Source: Thalassospira mesophila
GTDB lineage: Bacteria > Pseudomonadota > Alphaproteobacteria > Rhodospirillales > Thalassospiraceae
Length of the DNA: 64,000 nt
Assembly: GCF_002115755.1 (NCBI RefSeq)
Contig: NZ_JFKA01000006.1
Coordinates: 124,001 to 188,000 of the forward strand
Reading direction: 5' to 3'
Shown here: positions 37,071-45,664 of the stretch, one piece after another
Layout of the letters: each line of letters begins with the position of its first letter
Position numbering within the stretch: the stretch's first letter is position 1
The notes under the pieces: model-generated
Database searches by the model: none
What the model was told of the DNA's origin: nothing
The model's input: the letters and a program-made list of their open reading frames with translations, nothing else
Translations under genes and position numbers: made by a program

Positions 37071-38660
37071 TTAACCTTCGCTCATGGCGTCAAGTTCCTG
37101 ACGATGGGCGTGCAGTTTGTGAAAAATGGTATAGCGGCGGTCGTGGTCGGCTTTGGCGGTGCTGTCTGGTGATTTAACCGTATCAGGGGCCGCCATAGAC
37201 TTTGACGCGGCTGCCAGCCCGCCTTCGGGGTCAAGGGCCGCTGCGGCCAGTATGGCGGAACCCAGAAGTACAGGTTCGGGGCATTCGGACATTACAACTT
37301 CGCACCCGGTAACATCGGCATAAAGTTTAACCAGAACCGGGCTTGCAGTGTGGCCGCCGCTGAGATGGATATAGCGGATATCGTAGCCGGTCGCGTTAAG
37401 CGCATCAATGATATGGCGGGTGCCATAGGCAATGGCGCAGGCGGTGGCCCAGTAAAGATCGAGAAAGCTGTCTTCGCTTTGATCGAGCGACAGGCCACTG
37501 ATGACGCCCAATGCTTCTGGGTCGGCCAAAGGCGAGCGGTTGCCGTGAAAATCGGGCAGGATATGCAGGCGCGGGGCAAGGTCGGCCTTTTCCATCATGC
37601 GGGGCAGCAGTTTTTCGCCCGCCAGCCGGTGGGCATCGCGGCCCATGTCACGGGCAAAGGGGTGCATGGCACAAATATGGTCCAGCAACGCGCCGGTCGC
37701 CGATTGCCCACCTTCGTTAAGCCAAAGTCCCGGTGCAACGGCCCCAAAATACGGGCCCCAAACCCCTTTGATAAAGCGGGGTTCGGCCGACAAGGCCATG
37801 TGGCAGGTGGATGTGCCCGCAATCATGGCAAAGCGCTGGTCCAAATTGCCGCCCAGATGCGCGCCCAACGTGCCCAGCGCACCGGCATGGGCATCGATCA
37901 GCCCGGCACCGACCATGCAATTGCTATTCAGGCCAAGGTCGCGGGCGGCATCGGCCGAAAGTTTGCCAACCGGGGCGCCAACGGCAACCGCAGGGCCATC
38001 AATGCCGACTTTTTCAATAAAATCGTCCAGCCCGACAGATGACAGAAAATCCTGGTTCCACGGGCTTTCTTCGTGGGCAAGGTGTGTCCATTTACATGTT
38101 ACCGTGCAGCATGACCGGGCATTGTCGCCAGTGGCGCGAAAGGCCAAAAAATCGGCCAGGTCATAGGCCGCTGTCATTTTGTTCCAAACCGAGGGGCTAT
38201 GGCGTTTTAGCCACATCAGTTTGGGAATTTCCATTTCGGGTGACATGGTGCCGCCGATATAATCCAGAACCCTGGAGCCGGTGGCGGTGCATTGTTCGGC
38301 CTCGCGGGTGGCGCGGTGGTCCATCCATACAATTACATCCCAGTTGGCCGGGCCATCGGGCGATACGGGCAGGGGGGTGTTATTGGCACCGCGAATAACC
38401 AGTGAACAGGTGGCGTCAAAGCCAATCGCCGATACCTTGCTGCCATCGATGCCCGCTTTTATCAGAGCGTCCTTGACCGATTGGCAGACGGATTGCCAGA
38501 TATTTTCAGAATCCTGTTCGACAAAATCCGGGCGCGGGCGGTTCATCGCAATCGGGTGGGATGCGCTGCCCAAAAGTTTGCCAGTGCCGTCAAATACCCC
38601 GGCGCGTGCGCTGCCGGTGCCGACGTCGACACCAATAATTGCTGTATCTTTCAGGGTCAT
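37071..38660 (-). CDS. FGGY-family pentulose kinase (ribulokinase-like)
   Basis: 529-residue sugar kinase of the FGGY pentulose-kinase branch. The N-terminal phosphate loop is IIGVDVGTGSARAGVFD, the substrate region holds VWMDHRATREAEQ and the catalytic Asp of GLIDAHAGALG, and the C-terminal ATP site is LSGGHTASPVLVKL. Likely substrates are D-ribulose or another ketopentose, giving the 5-phosphate. It diverges from a HAD phosphatase gene across a palindromic operator. No pentitol dehydrogenase or isomerase is adjacent, so the source of the ketopentose is not seen here. Confidence 0.85.
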   Translation of the reverse strand: MTLKDTAIIGVDVGTGSARAGVFDGTGKLLGSASHPIAMNRPRPDFVEQDSENIWQSVCQSVKDALIKAGIDGSKVSAIGFDATCSLVIRGANNTPLPVSPDGPANWDVIVWMDHRATREAEQCTATGSRVLDYIGGTMSPEMEIPKLMWLKRHSPSVWNKMTAAYDLADFLAFRATGDNARSCCTVTCKWTHLAHEESPWNQDFLSSVGLDDFIEKVGIDGPAVAVGAPVGKLSADAARDLGLNSNCMVGAGLIDAHAGALGTLGAHLGGNLDQRFAMIAGTSTCHMALSAEPRFIKGVWGPYFGAVAPGLWLNEGGQSATGALLDHICAMHPFARDMGRDAHRLAGEKLLPRMMEKADLAPRLHILPDFHGNRSPLADPEALGVISGLSLDQSEDSFLDLYWATACAIAYGTRHIIDALNATGYDIRYIHLSGGHTASPVLVKLYADVTGCEVVMSECPEPVLLGSAILAAAALDPEGGLAAASKSMAAPDTVKSPDSTAKADHDRRYTIFHKLHAHRQELDAMSEG

Positions 38661-38771
38661 GGCGATATTTCCTCCCGCCTTTAGACGTTATTTTCCCAAG
38701 CCGGGTTTATACCCGATTTGATGCGCCCAACAGAAGGCCAGTATGCCATCTTGCGCAATCGGGTTGCAAAT

Positions 38772-38804
38772 TGAACAAAAGACCACCTATTGGTCAAATG
38801 TTCA
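38772..38804. promoter_or_regulatory. Palindromic operator between kinase and HAD genes
   Basis: TGAACAAAAGACC and GGTCAAATGTTCA form an inverted repeat with 10 of 13 pairs (the central AAA is the only mismatch) around a seven-base spacer. The TGAACA/TGTTCA half-sites recall operators of SorC/DeoR or LacI-type sugar regulators. It lies about 110 bases from the kinase and 70 from the HAD start, placed to control both; no adjacent regulator of those families exists in the window. Confidence 0.55.
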
Positions 38805-38873
38805 TTTTAGTTGACGTGAATATTCTCGATTGGATAGGGTTTGACCATTAAAAAAATAACGTCCGAGAAACAA

Positions 38874-39593
38874 ATGCAAAGCAAACCCGATGTTCCTGCG
38901 TCGCGCATCGAACTGCCCGCCGCTATCAAGGCGGTCCTGTTTGATTGCGATGGTGTGCTGGTCAATAGTGAACCCATTTCGCTTTCGACCCTGGTTGATG
39001 TGCTTGCCCATTTCGAGGCGCCCTTATCGGGCGCGGAAGTGGCACGCCGGTTTACGGGCCGGTCCAGTGCCGCACCGATGGATCATATCCGCACTGAAAC
39101 CGGGCGCGATGTGAGCGCGGATTTCAAACCGTTTTTTTATGAACGGCTGTTTGTGCGCTATGAAACCGAATTGCATAAAATTGCCGATATTGATGATGTT
39201 CTGGCAGCATTGAAAAACCGCGACCTGCCATTTTGTATTTCATCAAGCAGTTCGGTTCAGCGCCTTGAAACCACCATGCGCATTACCGGGTTGGGGCATT
39301 GGTTTGACGGCCATATTTACAGTGCCGATTTTGTGCGCAATGGCAAACCGGCACCCGATCTGTTTTTGTATGCCGCCAATGATATGGGTTATGACCCGGC
39401 AGGCTGTCTCGTGATTGAGGATTCCGTTGCCGGTGTACAAGCCGCCATTGCCGCAGGGATGACATGCTGGGGTTTTGTCGGTGGCGGCCATTACGATGGC
39501 GCGCGCGCGGGTGCTGCACAGCGCCTGATCGAGGCCGGGGCGCATCAGGTGTTTGACAGCATGGCCGATATTGCGGCGGTAATTGCCTGCTAG
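38874..39593 (+). CDS. HAD-superfamily sugar-phosphate phosphatase
   Basis: 239-residue HAD-IA hydrolase. Motif I is LFDCDGVLVNSEP, motif II CISSSSS-like, motif III lysine in NGKPAPDLFLYAA and motif IV VIEDSVAGVQAA. The family includes phosphatases for sugar phosphates, 6-phosphogluconate and glycerol phosphate. ATG 38874 is chosen over the TTG at 38841; neither has a strong ribosome site. Divergent partner of the pentulose kinase, so it may dephosphorylate a toxic or surplus sugar phosphate from that route. Confidence 0.85.
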   Translation: MQSKPDVPASRIELPAAIKAVLFDCDGVLVNSEPISLSTLVDVLAHFEAPLSGAEVARRFTGRSSAAPMDHIRTETGRDVSADFKPFFYERLFVRYETELHKIADIDDVLAALKNRDLPFCISSSSSVQRLETTMRITGLGHWFDGHIYSADFVRNGKPAPDLFLYAANDMGYDPAGCLVIEDSVAGVQAAIAAGMTCWGFVGGGHYDGARAGAAQRLIEAGAHQVFDSMADIAAVIAC

Positions 39594-39607
39594 GCGCGCG
39601 TGTTTAG

Positions 39608-39636
39608 ACCGCACACCTGAACCCGAGCTGTGCGGT
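39608..39636. terminator. Stem-loop after the HAD gene
   Basis: Perfect eight-pair stem ACCGCACA/TGTGCGGT with a 13-base loop, 15 bases after the HAD stop. No T-run follows, so termination activity is uncertain. Confidence 0.45.
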
Positions 39637-39663
39637 TACATTTATCATTTATGCCCTTTAATT

Positions 39664-39980
39664 TTATGCCAGAAAATCAGCCACCAGATGTCCCCAGTTG
39701 CGCACATCGTTGACATGTGTGGCGATATGTAATTTTGCACCGGAAATGAATTCGGCCAGCCGCTGGGCCGAGGTAACGGGATGGGGCGGAACGGCTTGCG
39801 CCATCGAGCGGCCATGCCCGCGTGCGTGATACCGTATCAGGCGCGATCCTGCAGGATTACCGGCTCAAAATCGTAAATGCCTTTTTGCGCCCGCGAATAA
39901 CTGTTCAACATCAGCCCGTGCGCCCAAATCAGGGCGGGGCCACTGCCTTTTTCCGTCCAGATAAGGGCGGCACTCTGCAC
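39664..39980 (-). pseudogene. Decayed alpha/beta hydrolase remnant
   Basis: Minus-strand translation from GTG 39978-39980 gives SAALIWTEKGSGPALIWAHG and LMLNSYSRAQKGIYDFEPV, the start of an alpha/beta hydrolase with its HG oxyanion motif. A stop appears after ILQDRA. In the next frame the same protein goes on as LIRYHARGHGRSMAQAV, matching the usual YDARGHGRS strand, and then jumps straight to a family-like C-terminus (RLAEFISGAKLHIATHVNDV, then RNWGHLVADFLA and stop at 39664). One frameshift plus loss of the central part, including the nucleophile elbow, makes it non-functional. It begins six bases after the GntR stop and was probably once in that gene's operon. Confidence 0.8.
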
Positions 39981-39983
39981 GGC

Positions 39984-40715
39984 CTAGCGATTGCGCAGCA
40001 GGCTTTGATAGCGGGTCTGGCTTTGGCTGAGATGTTCGCGCATTGCTTCGCGCGCGCCTTCGGCATCGCGCAGCGATATGGCATCATAAATGCGGTGATG
40101 TTCAGCCAGAATTTTTTCCATATAGGCTTTCTGGTCTTCGGCTTCGGCCGGTTTGCGGCGCAGTTGGGCGCGGGGGATGGTTTTATCGCCCAGATATTCC
40201 AGAAATTCGCCATAGCGGCGGTTATTGGTGGCATCGGCAATGGCACGATGAAATTCGTAATCGGCCTTTTCCGCCGGGCTGCCAGACTGTACCTGAAATT
40301 CCATTTCGCGCAGGGCTTCGTAAATTTTGGCTTGCTGTGCAACCGAGCTTCGGGCACAGGCCAAACCGGCGGCTTCGATTTCAACCGCCATGCGCAGTTC
40401 GAGAATTTCCAGCACGTCGGAAATCTGGGCAAAATCGACATCAAAGATCGACCCGGTATTTTTGCGCGGGGCCGGGGCCAGCACAAACACACCCGCCCCC
40501 TGGCGCGGTTCAAGCAAACCATCGGCCTTTAAGGCGGCAATGGCTTCGCGCACAACGGTGCGGCTGACACCAAACTGTTCGGTCAGGGCCGGTTCGGTGG
40601 GCAGTTTTGCCCCCGGTGTCAGATTGCCGCTTTCAATTTCCCGGCGCAGGCTGGAAATAACCTTTTCGGTCAATGAAACTTTACGGTGTGTTTTCTGCGG
40701 CGCGCTGTTGTTCAT
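39984..40715 (-). CDS. GntR-family (FadR/FCD) regulator
   Basis: 243-residue regulator: winged helix with ESGNLTPGAKLPTEPALTEQFGVSRTVVREAIAALKADGLLEPRQGAGVFV and an FCD ligand domain containing the Asp/His metal-site pattern. It is divergent from the aldose epimerase gene and close to the aldonate cluster, so a sugar acid ligand is plausible. The decayed hydrolase directly follows it. Which genes it controls now is uncertain. Confidence 0.87.
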   Translation of the reverse strand: MNNSAPQKTHRKVSLTEKVISSLRREIESGNLTPGAKLPTEPALTEQFGVSRTVVREAIAALKADGLLEPRQGAGVFVLAPAPRKNTGSIFDVDFAQISDVLEILELRMAVEIEAAGLACARSSVAQQAKIYEALREMEFQVQSGSPAEKADYEFHRAIADATNNRRYGEFLEYLGDKTIPRAQLRRKPAEAEDQKAYMEKILAEHHRIYDAISLRDAEGAREAMREHLSQSQTRYQSLLRNR

Positions 40716-40799
40716 GGAATCTCTTTAATTGACGTTTGCATGTCATATACTCGACAGGCGGCGTTTTGCTTAAACGCGATAAATCGTTTATAGCTAAAG

Positions 40800-40810
40800 T
40801 CATAGTATGA
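40800..40810. promoter_or_regulatory. Palindrome in the GntR-epimerase gap
   Basis: TCATA-G-TATGA, a perfect inverted repeat around one base, located 85 bases from the GntR start and 12 before the epimerase. A related TGTCATATAC occurs at 40741. The size fits FadR-type GntR operators; assignment is by position. Confidence 0.4.
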
Positions 40811-40821
40811 TTTAACGATAT

Positions 40822-41760
40822 ATGGGAATGATTACCATGCAAAAAAAGCCAGTGCAGGAAATGTTTTGGGAAAGTGGTGCTTTTCGCTTGGGTTTTCTTC
40901 CGTTTGGGGGGGCTGTCACCCGGCTGGAATGGACACGGCCGGATGGGGTTAGCCCGGTGGATTTGTTGCGGCCGTCAGACCAATCAGCACTGGAATCGGG
41001 TAATCCATCATATCTTGGTTGTTTTCCGATGGTGCCCTTTGCCAACCGGATCGCTTTTGCGCAGTTTGAATTTGATCATCGCCCGATTAGCGTCCCGGTA
41101 AATCGCAGCTCGGGGCCGCATGCCATTCACGGTTTTTCCCACCGGGAAGACTGGCAAATTACACAAAACGATGACGTCGCCCTGCGTCTTGAGACCCGCC
41201 ATGCTGATATCCATAAAAACGGCTTTGATTATATGGCGTGGCAGGAATTGCGCGTGTGTGACGGGGCTTTGCAATGGGAATTGGGCGTAAAACATATGGG
41301 GCAGGGGGCCATGCCCTATGGCATTGGCCTGCATCCGTGGTTTCGTGCGACCGAGGACGTTACCCTGTCGTTTGATGCCGAAGGCTGTTTTAACGCCGAC
41401 GATGACGTATTGCCGGTTGCCGCCGCCGTGGTTGATTTGGGCCGGGATTTTTCACGGGCCAAAATGGCGCGTCATCATCGCGGGCTTGATACCCATTATA
41501 GCGGTTGGGACGGCACGGCACGGCTTGACTGGCCCGAAGATGGTGTTGCCTTGACCATGAGTTCATCGGACAGTTTGCGCAATTTGCAGGTCTATGTGCC
41601 CAAGGATGGCGGGGCTGTGTGTCTGGAGCCGGTATCGCATGTGCCCAATGTGCACAACCGGGCTGATTTTAAGGCGTTTGGCGATGTTGTGGTGCTGGCA
41701 AATGGCCAGGCATTGGCCGGGACCATGACGTTAACACCCGAATTGCTGTCTGAGGCCTGA
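40822..41760 (+). CDS. Aldose 1-epimerase family protein
   Basis: 312-residue galactose-mutarotase-like beta-sandwich enzyme. Landmarks are FPMVPFANRI, the His of GPHAIHGFSH, GIGLHPWF and the late Glu of VCLEPVSHVPN. It speeds anomer interconversion of an aldose before oxidation. Three in-frame ATGs lie at the start (40822, 40828, 40837); the third has a weak GGGA at proper spacing. It converges with the IlvD/Edd dehydratase and shares a bidirectional terminator with it. The arrangement suggests an oxidative arabinose, galactose or xylose route. Confidence 0.85.
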   Translation: MGMITMQKKPVQEMFWESGAFRLGFLPFGGAVTRLEWTRPDGVSPVDLLRPSDQSALESGNPSYLGCFPMVPFANRIAFAQFEFDHRPISVPVNRSSGPHAIHGFSHREDWQITQNDDVALRLETRHADIHKNGFDYMAWQELRVCDGALQWELGVKHMGQGAMPYGIGLHPWFRATEDVTLSFDAEGCFNADDDVLPVAAAVVDLGRDFSRAKMARHHRGLDTHYSGWDGTARLDWPEDGVALTMSSSDSLRNLQVYVPKDGGAVCLEPVSHVPNVHNRADFKAFGDVVVLANGQALAGTMTLTPELLSEA

Positions 41761-41765
41761 AAGGC

Positions 41766-41795
41766 AAAACAGGCCCGGTGTGAGCGGGCCTGTTT
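41766..41795. terminator. Bidirectional terminator between epimerase and dehydratase
   Basis: Eleven-pair perfect stem AAACAGGCCCG/CGGGCCTGTTT with a seven-base loop; the T-rich ends serve both strands. Its core ACAGGCCCG/CGGGCCTGT recurs at 52193-52223. Confidence 0.82.
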
Positions 41796-41825
41796 GCTGT
41801 AATGCTGTTGGTCGCGATAGCAGAA

Positions 41826-43553
41826 CTAGTGAATTTCCGGGTCTTCAATCGGGGTAGTGCCAGTTAAAAAGTCAAAATCACAGCCTTCATCGGCCTGGGT
41901 AATATGGTTGGCATACATGCGGCCATAACCCCTTCCATAGTCGCGATTGGGCGGGTTCCATATTGCAAGGCGGGACTGGATTTCGTCATCGCCAAGCGCG
42001 ACGTGGATGCTGCGGTTTTCGATATCGACCGAAATCATATCGCCGGTTTGAACGGCGGCCAATGGCCCGCCAATATAGCTTTCCGGTGCGACATGAAGAA
42101 TACACGCGCCATAGCTGGTGCCGCTCATGCGGGCATCTGAAATGCGCAGCATGTCACGCACCCCTTGTTTCAAAAGCTTTTTGGGGATTGGTAACATGCC
42201 CCATTCGGGCATGCCCGGCCCGCCAACCGGCCCGGCATTTTGCAAAACCAGAATATGGTCGGCGGTAACGTCGAGGTCGTCGCGGTTGATTTGCGCGTTC
42301 ATATCGTTGTAATCGCGGAAAACCAGCGCCGGGCCGGTATGCTTTAACAGGCGCGGGTCGGCGGCACTGGGTTTCATCACACAGCCGCGCGGGGCGATGT
42401 TGCCATATAAAACGGCGGTGGCACCGGCACTATATATGGCATTTTCCACACCGCGAATAACATCTGCATTATAAATCGGCGCTCCGGCAATGTTATCGCC
42501 CAGGGTTTTGCCATTTACTGTCATGCAATCGGTATCAAGGTGGCTTCGGATGTTTTCAAGCAGGCCGGTCAACCCGCCGGCATAAAAGAAATCCTCCATT
42601 AAAAATTCGCCCGATGGCCGCAAATTGGCAATCACACCCATGCGCCGCGATGCGGCCTCAAAATCTTTCAGGCCAATATCAAGCCCGGCCCGTTTTGACA
42701 TGGCAATCAGATGCGGGATGGCGTTGGTGGAGCCGCCCAGCGCCATTTGCACGGTCAGGGCGTTTTCAAACGAGCCACGGGTTAAAACGTCCGACGGTTT
42801 ACGGTCCTGCCAGATCATTTCAACAATTTGCTTGCCGGTATTGGCCGCCATGCGCGGGTGACCGGAATCCGGTGCCGGGATAGAGGACGCATTGGGCAGG
42901 GTAAAGCCCAGTGTTTCGGCAAGGGATGTAAGGGTGGAGGCGGTGCCCATTGTCATGCAATGACCATAGGACCGGGCAATGCCGGCTTCCATTTCTTCCC
43001 ATTGGGCCTGGCTGATATTGCCGGCTTCTTTTTCCGCCCAGTATTTCCAGACGTCAGACCCGCTGCCAAGGGTTTTGCCGCCCCAGTTGCCGCGCAACAT
43101 TGGCCCGGCGGGCATCAGGATGGCGGGCAAATTCATGCTGATGGCGCCCATAAGCAAGGCCGGGGTGGTTTTATCGCACCCACCCATTAAAACGGCACCG
43201 TCCACCGGGTGGGATCGCAGCAGTTCCTCGGCCTCCATTGCCAAAAGGTTGCGATAAAACATGGTGGTGGGCTTGACATAGGTTTCGGCCAGTGAAATGG
43301 CGGGAAGTTCCACCGGGAAACCGCCAGCCTGTAAAATGCCGCGTTTAACGTCTTCGACACGGTTTTTGAAATGGGCGTGGCAGGGGTTTATGTCGCTCCA
43401 GGTGTTGATGATGGCGACAATCGGTTTGCCTTTGAAATCGTCAATCGAATAGCCCATTTGCAACATGCGCGAGCGATGACCGAAGGCACGTAAATCTTCG
43501 GCCCCAAACCAGCGATGGCTTCTAAGCTGCTCGGGTGTTTTTTTCCTCTCCAT
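41826..43553 (-). CDS. IlvD/Edd-family sugar-acid dehydratase (L-arabinonate dehydratase-like)
   Basis: 575-residue iron-sulfur dehydratase. The cluster cysteines Cys58 (INPCHAH), Cys126 (MGGCDKTTPA) and Cys199 (SYGHCMTMGTAST) fall within one residue of those of Rhizobium L-arabinonate dehydratase, and Lys128 matches its modified metal-site lysine. The C-terminal DARMSGTSYG is also conserved. It turns an aldonate (L-arabinonate, D-fuconate, D-galactonate or D-xylonate) into the 2-keto-3-deoxy acid. It is divergent from a FadR-type regulator with a CTTGTAA site between. The DapA-superfamily enzyme nearby is the likely next step. Specificity among aldonates is not decidable here. Confidence 0.87.
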   Translation of the reverse strand: MERKKTPEQLRSHRWFGAEDLRAFGHRSRMLQMGYSIDDFKGKPIVAIINTWSDINPCHAHFKNRVEDVKRGILQAGGFPVELPAISLAETYVKPTTMFYRNLLAMEAEELLRSHPVDGAVLMGGCDKTTPALLMGAISMNLPAILMPAGPMLRGNWGGKTLGSGSDVWKYWAEKEAGNISQAQWEEMEAGIARSYGHCMTMGTASTLTSLAETLGFTLPNASSIPAPDSGHPRMAANTGKQIVEMIWQDRKPSDVLTRGSFENALTVQMALGGSTNAIPHLIAMSKRAGLDIGLKDFEAASRRMGVIANLRPSGEFLMEDFFYAGGLTGLLENIRSHLDTDCMTVNGKTLGDNIAGAPIYNADVIRGVENAIYSAGATAVLYGNIAPRGCVMKPSAADPRLLKHTGPALVFRDYNDMNAQINRDDLDVTADHILVLQNAGPVGGPGMPEWGMLPIPKKLLKQGVRDMLRISDARMSGTSYGACILHVAPESYIGGPLAAVQTGDMISVDIENRSIHVALGDDEIQSRLAIWNPPNRDYGRGYGRMYANHITQADEGCDFDFLTGTTPIEDPEIH

Positions 43554-43567
43554 GATCCCTCTCGATT

Positions 43568-43585
43568 CTTGTAAAATTTTGTAAC
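43568..43585. promoter_or_regulatory. CTTGTAA site before the IlvD/Edd gene
   Basis: CTTGTAA at 43568-43574 and TTGTAAC at 43579-43585, 15 bases from the dehydratase start. Part of the TTACAAG motif set seen across the cluster; likely bound by the adjacent GntR protein. Confidence 0.5.
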
Positions 43586-43734
43586 AGGATGGTGATCGCC
43601 AAAGCGGTATGGTTCAAGAAAAAACCGCTAGATAGCGGCTGAAATTATTTTAAAACCGGGCTTTTCATGCCCTTGATTTGTGTTCTGGGCCTTTACCCGC
43701 CTGTCATTTGGCGTTAACTTCCTGCAACGATAAT

Positions 43735-43741
43735 TTACAAG
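43735..43741. promoter_or_regulatory. TTACAAG site before the FadR-type regulator gene
   Basis: Half-site TTACAAG 25 bases before the regulator's ATG, with a further ACAAG five bases on. Suggests autoregulation through the same motif as the other cluster promoters. Confidence 0.45.
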
Positions 43742-43766
43742 ATGACAAGTGGGGCACGGGCACATC

Positions 43767-44483
43767 ATGGCGGGGTTGAAACTTAAAATTCAGAAACGCG
43801 AAAAACTGGCAGATCAGTTATATGGACAGATCCTTGAGCAGATCGTTTCGGGGAACCTTGCCGAAGGGGCCAAATTGCCTTCGGAAAACGAAATTTGTGC
43901 GTCCTTTGGTGTATCGCGCCCCGTGGTGCGCGAAGCCCTGCGCAAATTGCAAACCGACGGGCTTGTTTTTGCCCGCCAGGGGGTGGGATCGTTTGTTAAA
44001 AAACGCCCGCCACAGGGCCTGATCGAATTTGCCCAAGCGGGTGACGTGGCCGGTTTGCTGCGCTGTTTTGAAGCCCGTATTGCTATTGAAGGCGAAACCG
44101 CCCGCCTTGCGGCCGAGCGTGCCGGTACGCGCCACCATAAGGAAATTGAATTTGCCCTGCGCACATTGGAGCAAGGCATTGGCAGCGGCGGCATTGCCAA
44201 CGAGGCCGATTTTGATTTCCACCTCGCCATTGCGCGGGCCAGCGGCAACGATATTTTTGTCACCATGCTTAATTCGCTTCATACCGTTATCGCCAATTCC
44301 ATGGGGGTTGCATTAAGCATTACACGCACGGGATCAAAGGAGCGGGCGCAAAAAGTGCTGGGCGAGCATCAGCAAATTTTTGATGCCATTCTAAGCCGGG
44401 ATTCCGCCGCCGCCGATTTGCTGATGCGGTATCATTTGATGCAGGCGCGCCAGCGTGTAACAGACCATGCCCGCGACAAATGA
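43767..44483 (+). CDS. GntR-family (FadR/FCD) regulator of the aldonate/uronate cluster
   Basis: 238-residue regulator with a winged helix (LYGQILEQIVSGNLAEGAKLPSENEICASFGVSRPVVREALRKLQTDGLVFARQGVGSFV) and an FCD domain with the Asp-His pattern DFDFHLAIARASGND. ATG 43767 is used; a GTG at 43749 would add six residues. It sits centrally in a cluster whose promoters share TTACAAG palindromes, making it the probable cluster repressor, with an aldarate, uronate or keto-deoxy acid as effector. FadR-type boxes have the GT-Nx-AC layout seen in those sites. Confidence 0.88.
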   Translation: MAGLKLKIQKREKLADQLYGQILEQIVSGNLAEGAKLPSENEICASFGVSRPVVREALRKLQTDGLVFARQGVGSFVKKRPPQGLIEFAQAGDVAGLLRCFEARIAIEGETARLAAERAGTRHHKEIEFALRTLEQGIGSGGIANEADFDFHLAIARASGNDIFVTMLNSLHTVIANSMGVALSITRTGSKERAQKVLGEHQQIFDAILSRDSAAADLLMRYHLMQARQRVTDHARDK

Positions 44484-44699
44484 CCTGTTCCCGGTGATTT
44501 CAGGCTCTAGCCACGCTTGTCTAAAACAGTGTCCTGCATAGCGTCCGTGTTTGATTTGCAAGCTTGGCGTATGGTGCCGTTTTGATCGCCGCTTTAATGC
44601 ACAATCAATCCGCGTGCGGCCCCGTTGTCCCTTTTGCCGGGGTGCTTGTGCGCATGGGTGCCCGGTTTGGCACGCGGAAGAATTGATGGTTCTGGTGTG

Positions 44700-45623
44700 T
44701 TAAGCGGCGTTATTGGCGGCCAAAAGTTCTTTTGATGCTGTTTCCAGATCGGTCAGAACCTTTGCATCGTCGATATTGGACAAAAACGGGTACATCGGCC
44801 CGGTATCGGCAATGCCTGCCAGGCGCACGGCTTCGTGCAAAATGCGAAGCGGTGAATAGCCGTCTCGTAAATCTTCAAGGGCGATGAATTTTTCGCGGAT
44901 ATTGGCGGCGGTTGTGACGTCGCCAGCCTGAAGTGCTTTTAACATCGCGGTCGACAGGGCCGGGGCCAGACACACCGAGCCAGAGGTAAAGCCAGCCAAT
45001 TTGAAATCCATCAGATGTTCAATTGCCGGGCGTTCGCCGATGCCTGATATGATGTGATCGGTGCCGGCATAGCCAACAAGTTCGGTCAGGAAGGCGTCGA
45101 TGGCGGGGTTTTCACGCACGGCAGCATATTTGACGGCACAGGCAACACCGTCGGCCAGAAGGTCGGCGACCAGACGTGGCGTCAGATACGTGTCGGATTT
45201 CACATAAACAATTAAGGGTTTGCCATAGGCATCGGCAAGGCGGCGCAGGCCTTCGTTAACGCCCTTTGGTGTCGATGGAAAATTCAGCGGCAGGGCCATG
45301 GCGGTTGGGAAGTCGCGGTGTTTAAGGATATTAACCTGATCCAGCGCCTTGCCATAATCGGCGCCGATGGAGGGAATAACCCAGTCATCGTCACCAACCC
45401 AGCTTTCAAGCTGTGTCAGCACACCATCATATTCGCCAACCGAAATATTGTAAAAATTGGCGTTGCCGCCATACATGAAGGTGCTGACGCCGCCTTGTTT
45501 CAGGTGGTTGACCAGTTTTTGATTTTCCACGTCCGATACACTGAAATCAGCGCTGCGCGCCAGTGGTGGGACGGAAAGGATCGATTTCCCCAGATCTGCC
45601 GAGGTAACGGCACTTGTTTTCAT
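44700..45623 (-). CDS. DapA/NanA-superfamily aldolase or dehydratase
   Basis: 307-residue TIM-barrel class I lyase. The Schiff-base lysine is Lys165 in CAVKYAAVRE and the partner tyrosine Tyr140 in LIVYVKSD. The usual GxTGE carboxylate-binding loop reads FMYGGNANFYN (residues 49-59), so the substrate head group is probably bound differently from dihydrodipicolinate synthase. Position beside an arabinonate-type dehydratase suggests it acts on a 2-keto-3-deoxy sugar acid, either as dehydratase or aldolase. It is divergent from the SMP-30 gene and has a TTACAAG site upstream. Confidence 0.8.
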   Translation of the reverse strand: MKTSAVTSADLGKSILSVPPLARSADFSVSDVENQKLVNHLKQGGVSTFMYGGNANFYNISVGEYDGVLTQLESWVGDDDWVIPSIGADYGKALDQVNILKHRDFPTAMALPLNFPSTPKGVNEGLRRLADAYGKPLIVYVKSDTYLTPRLVADLLADGVACAVKYAAVRENPAIDAFLTELVGYAGTDHIISGIGERPAIEHLMDFKLAGFTSGSVCLAPALSTAMLKALQAGDVTTAANIREKFIALEDLRDGYSPLRILHEAVRLAGIADTGPMYPFLSNIDDAKVLTDLETASKELLAANNAA

Positions 45624-45644
45624 TGTAACCTCCGTGATGTCTAG

Positions 45645-45664
45645 TTGTATTTTTAAGTTACAAG
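45645..45664. promoter_or_regulatory. TTGTA-N9-TACAA site before the DapA-like gene
   Basis: Inverted TTGTA (45645-45649) and TACAA (45659-45663, within TTACAAG 45658-45664), about 22 to 41 bases upstream of the gene's start codon. Member of the cluster-wide motif. Confidence 0.5.

Noticed and set aside
40741-40756. TGTCATATACTCGACA as a second operator of the 39984 GntR gene
   Set aside because: Only the outer TGTC/GACA pair is symmetric; kept as a mention beside the better TCATAGTATGA palindrome.
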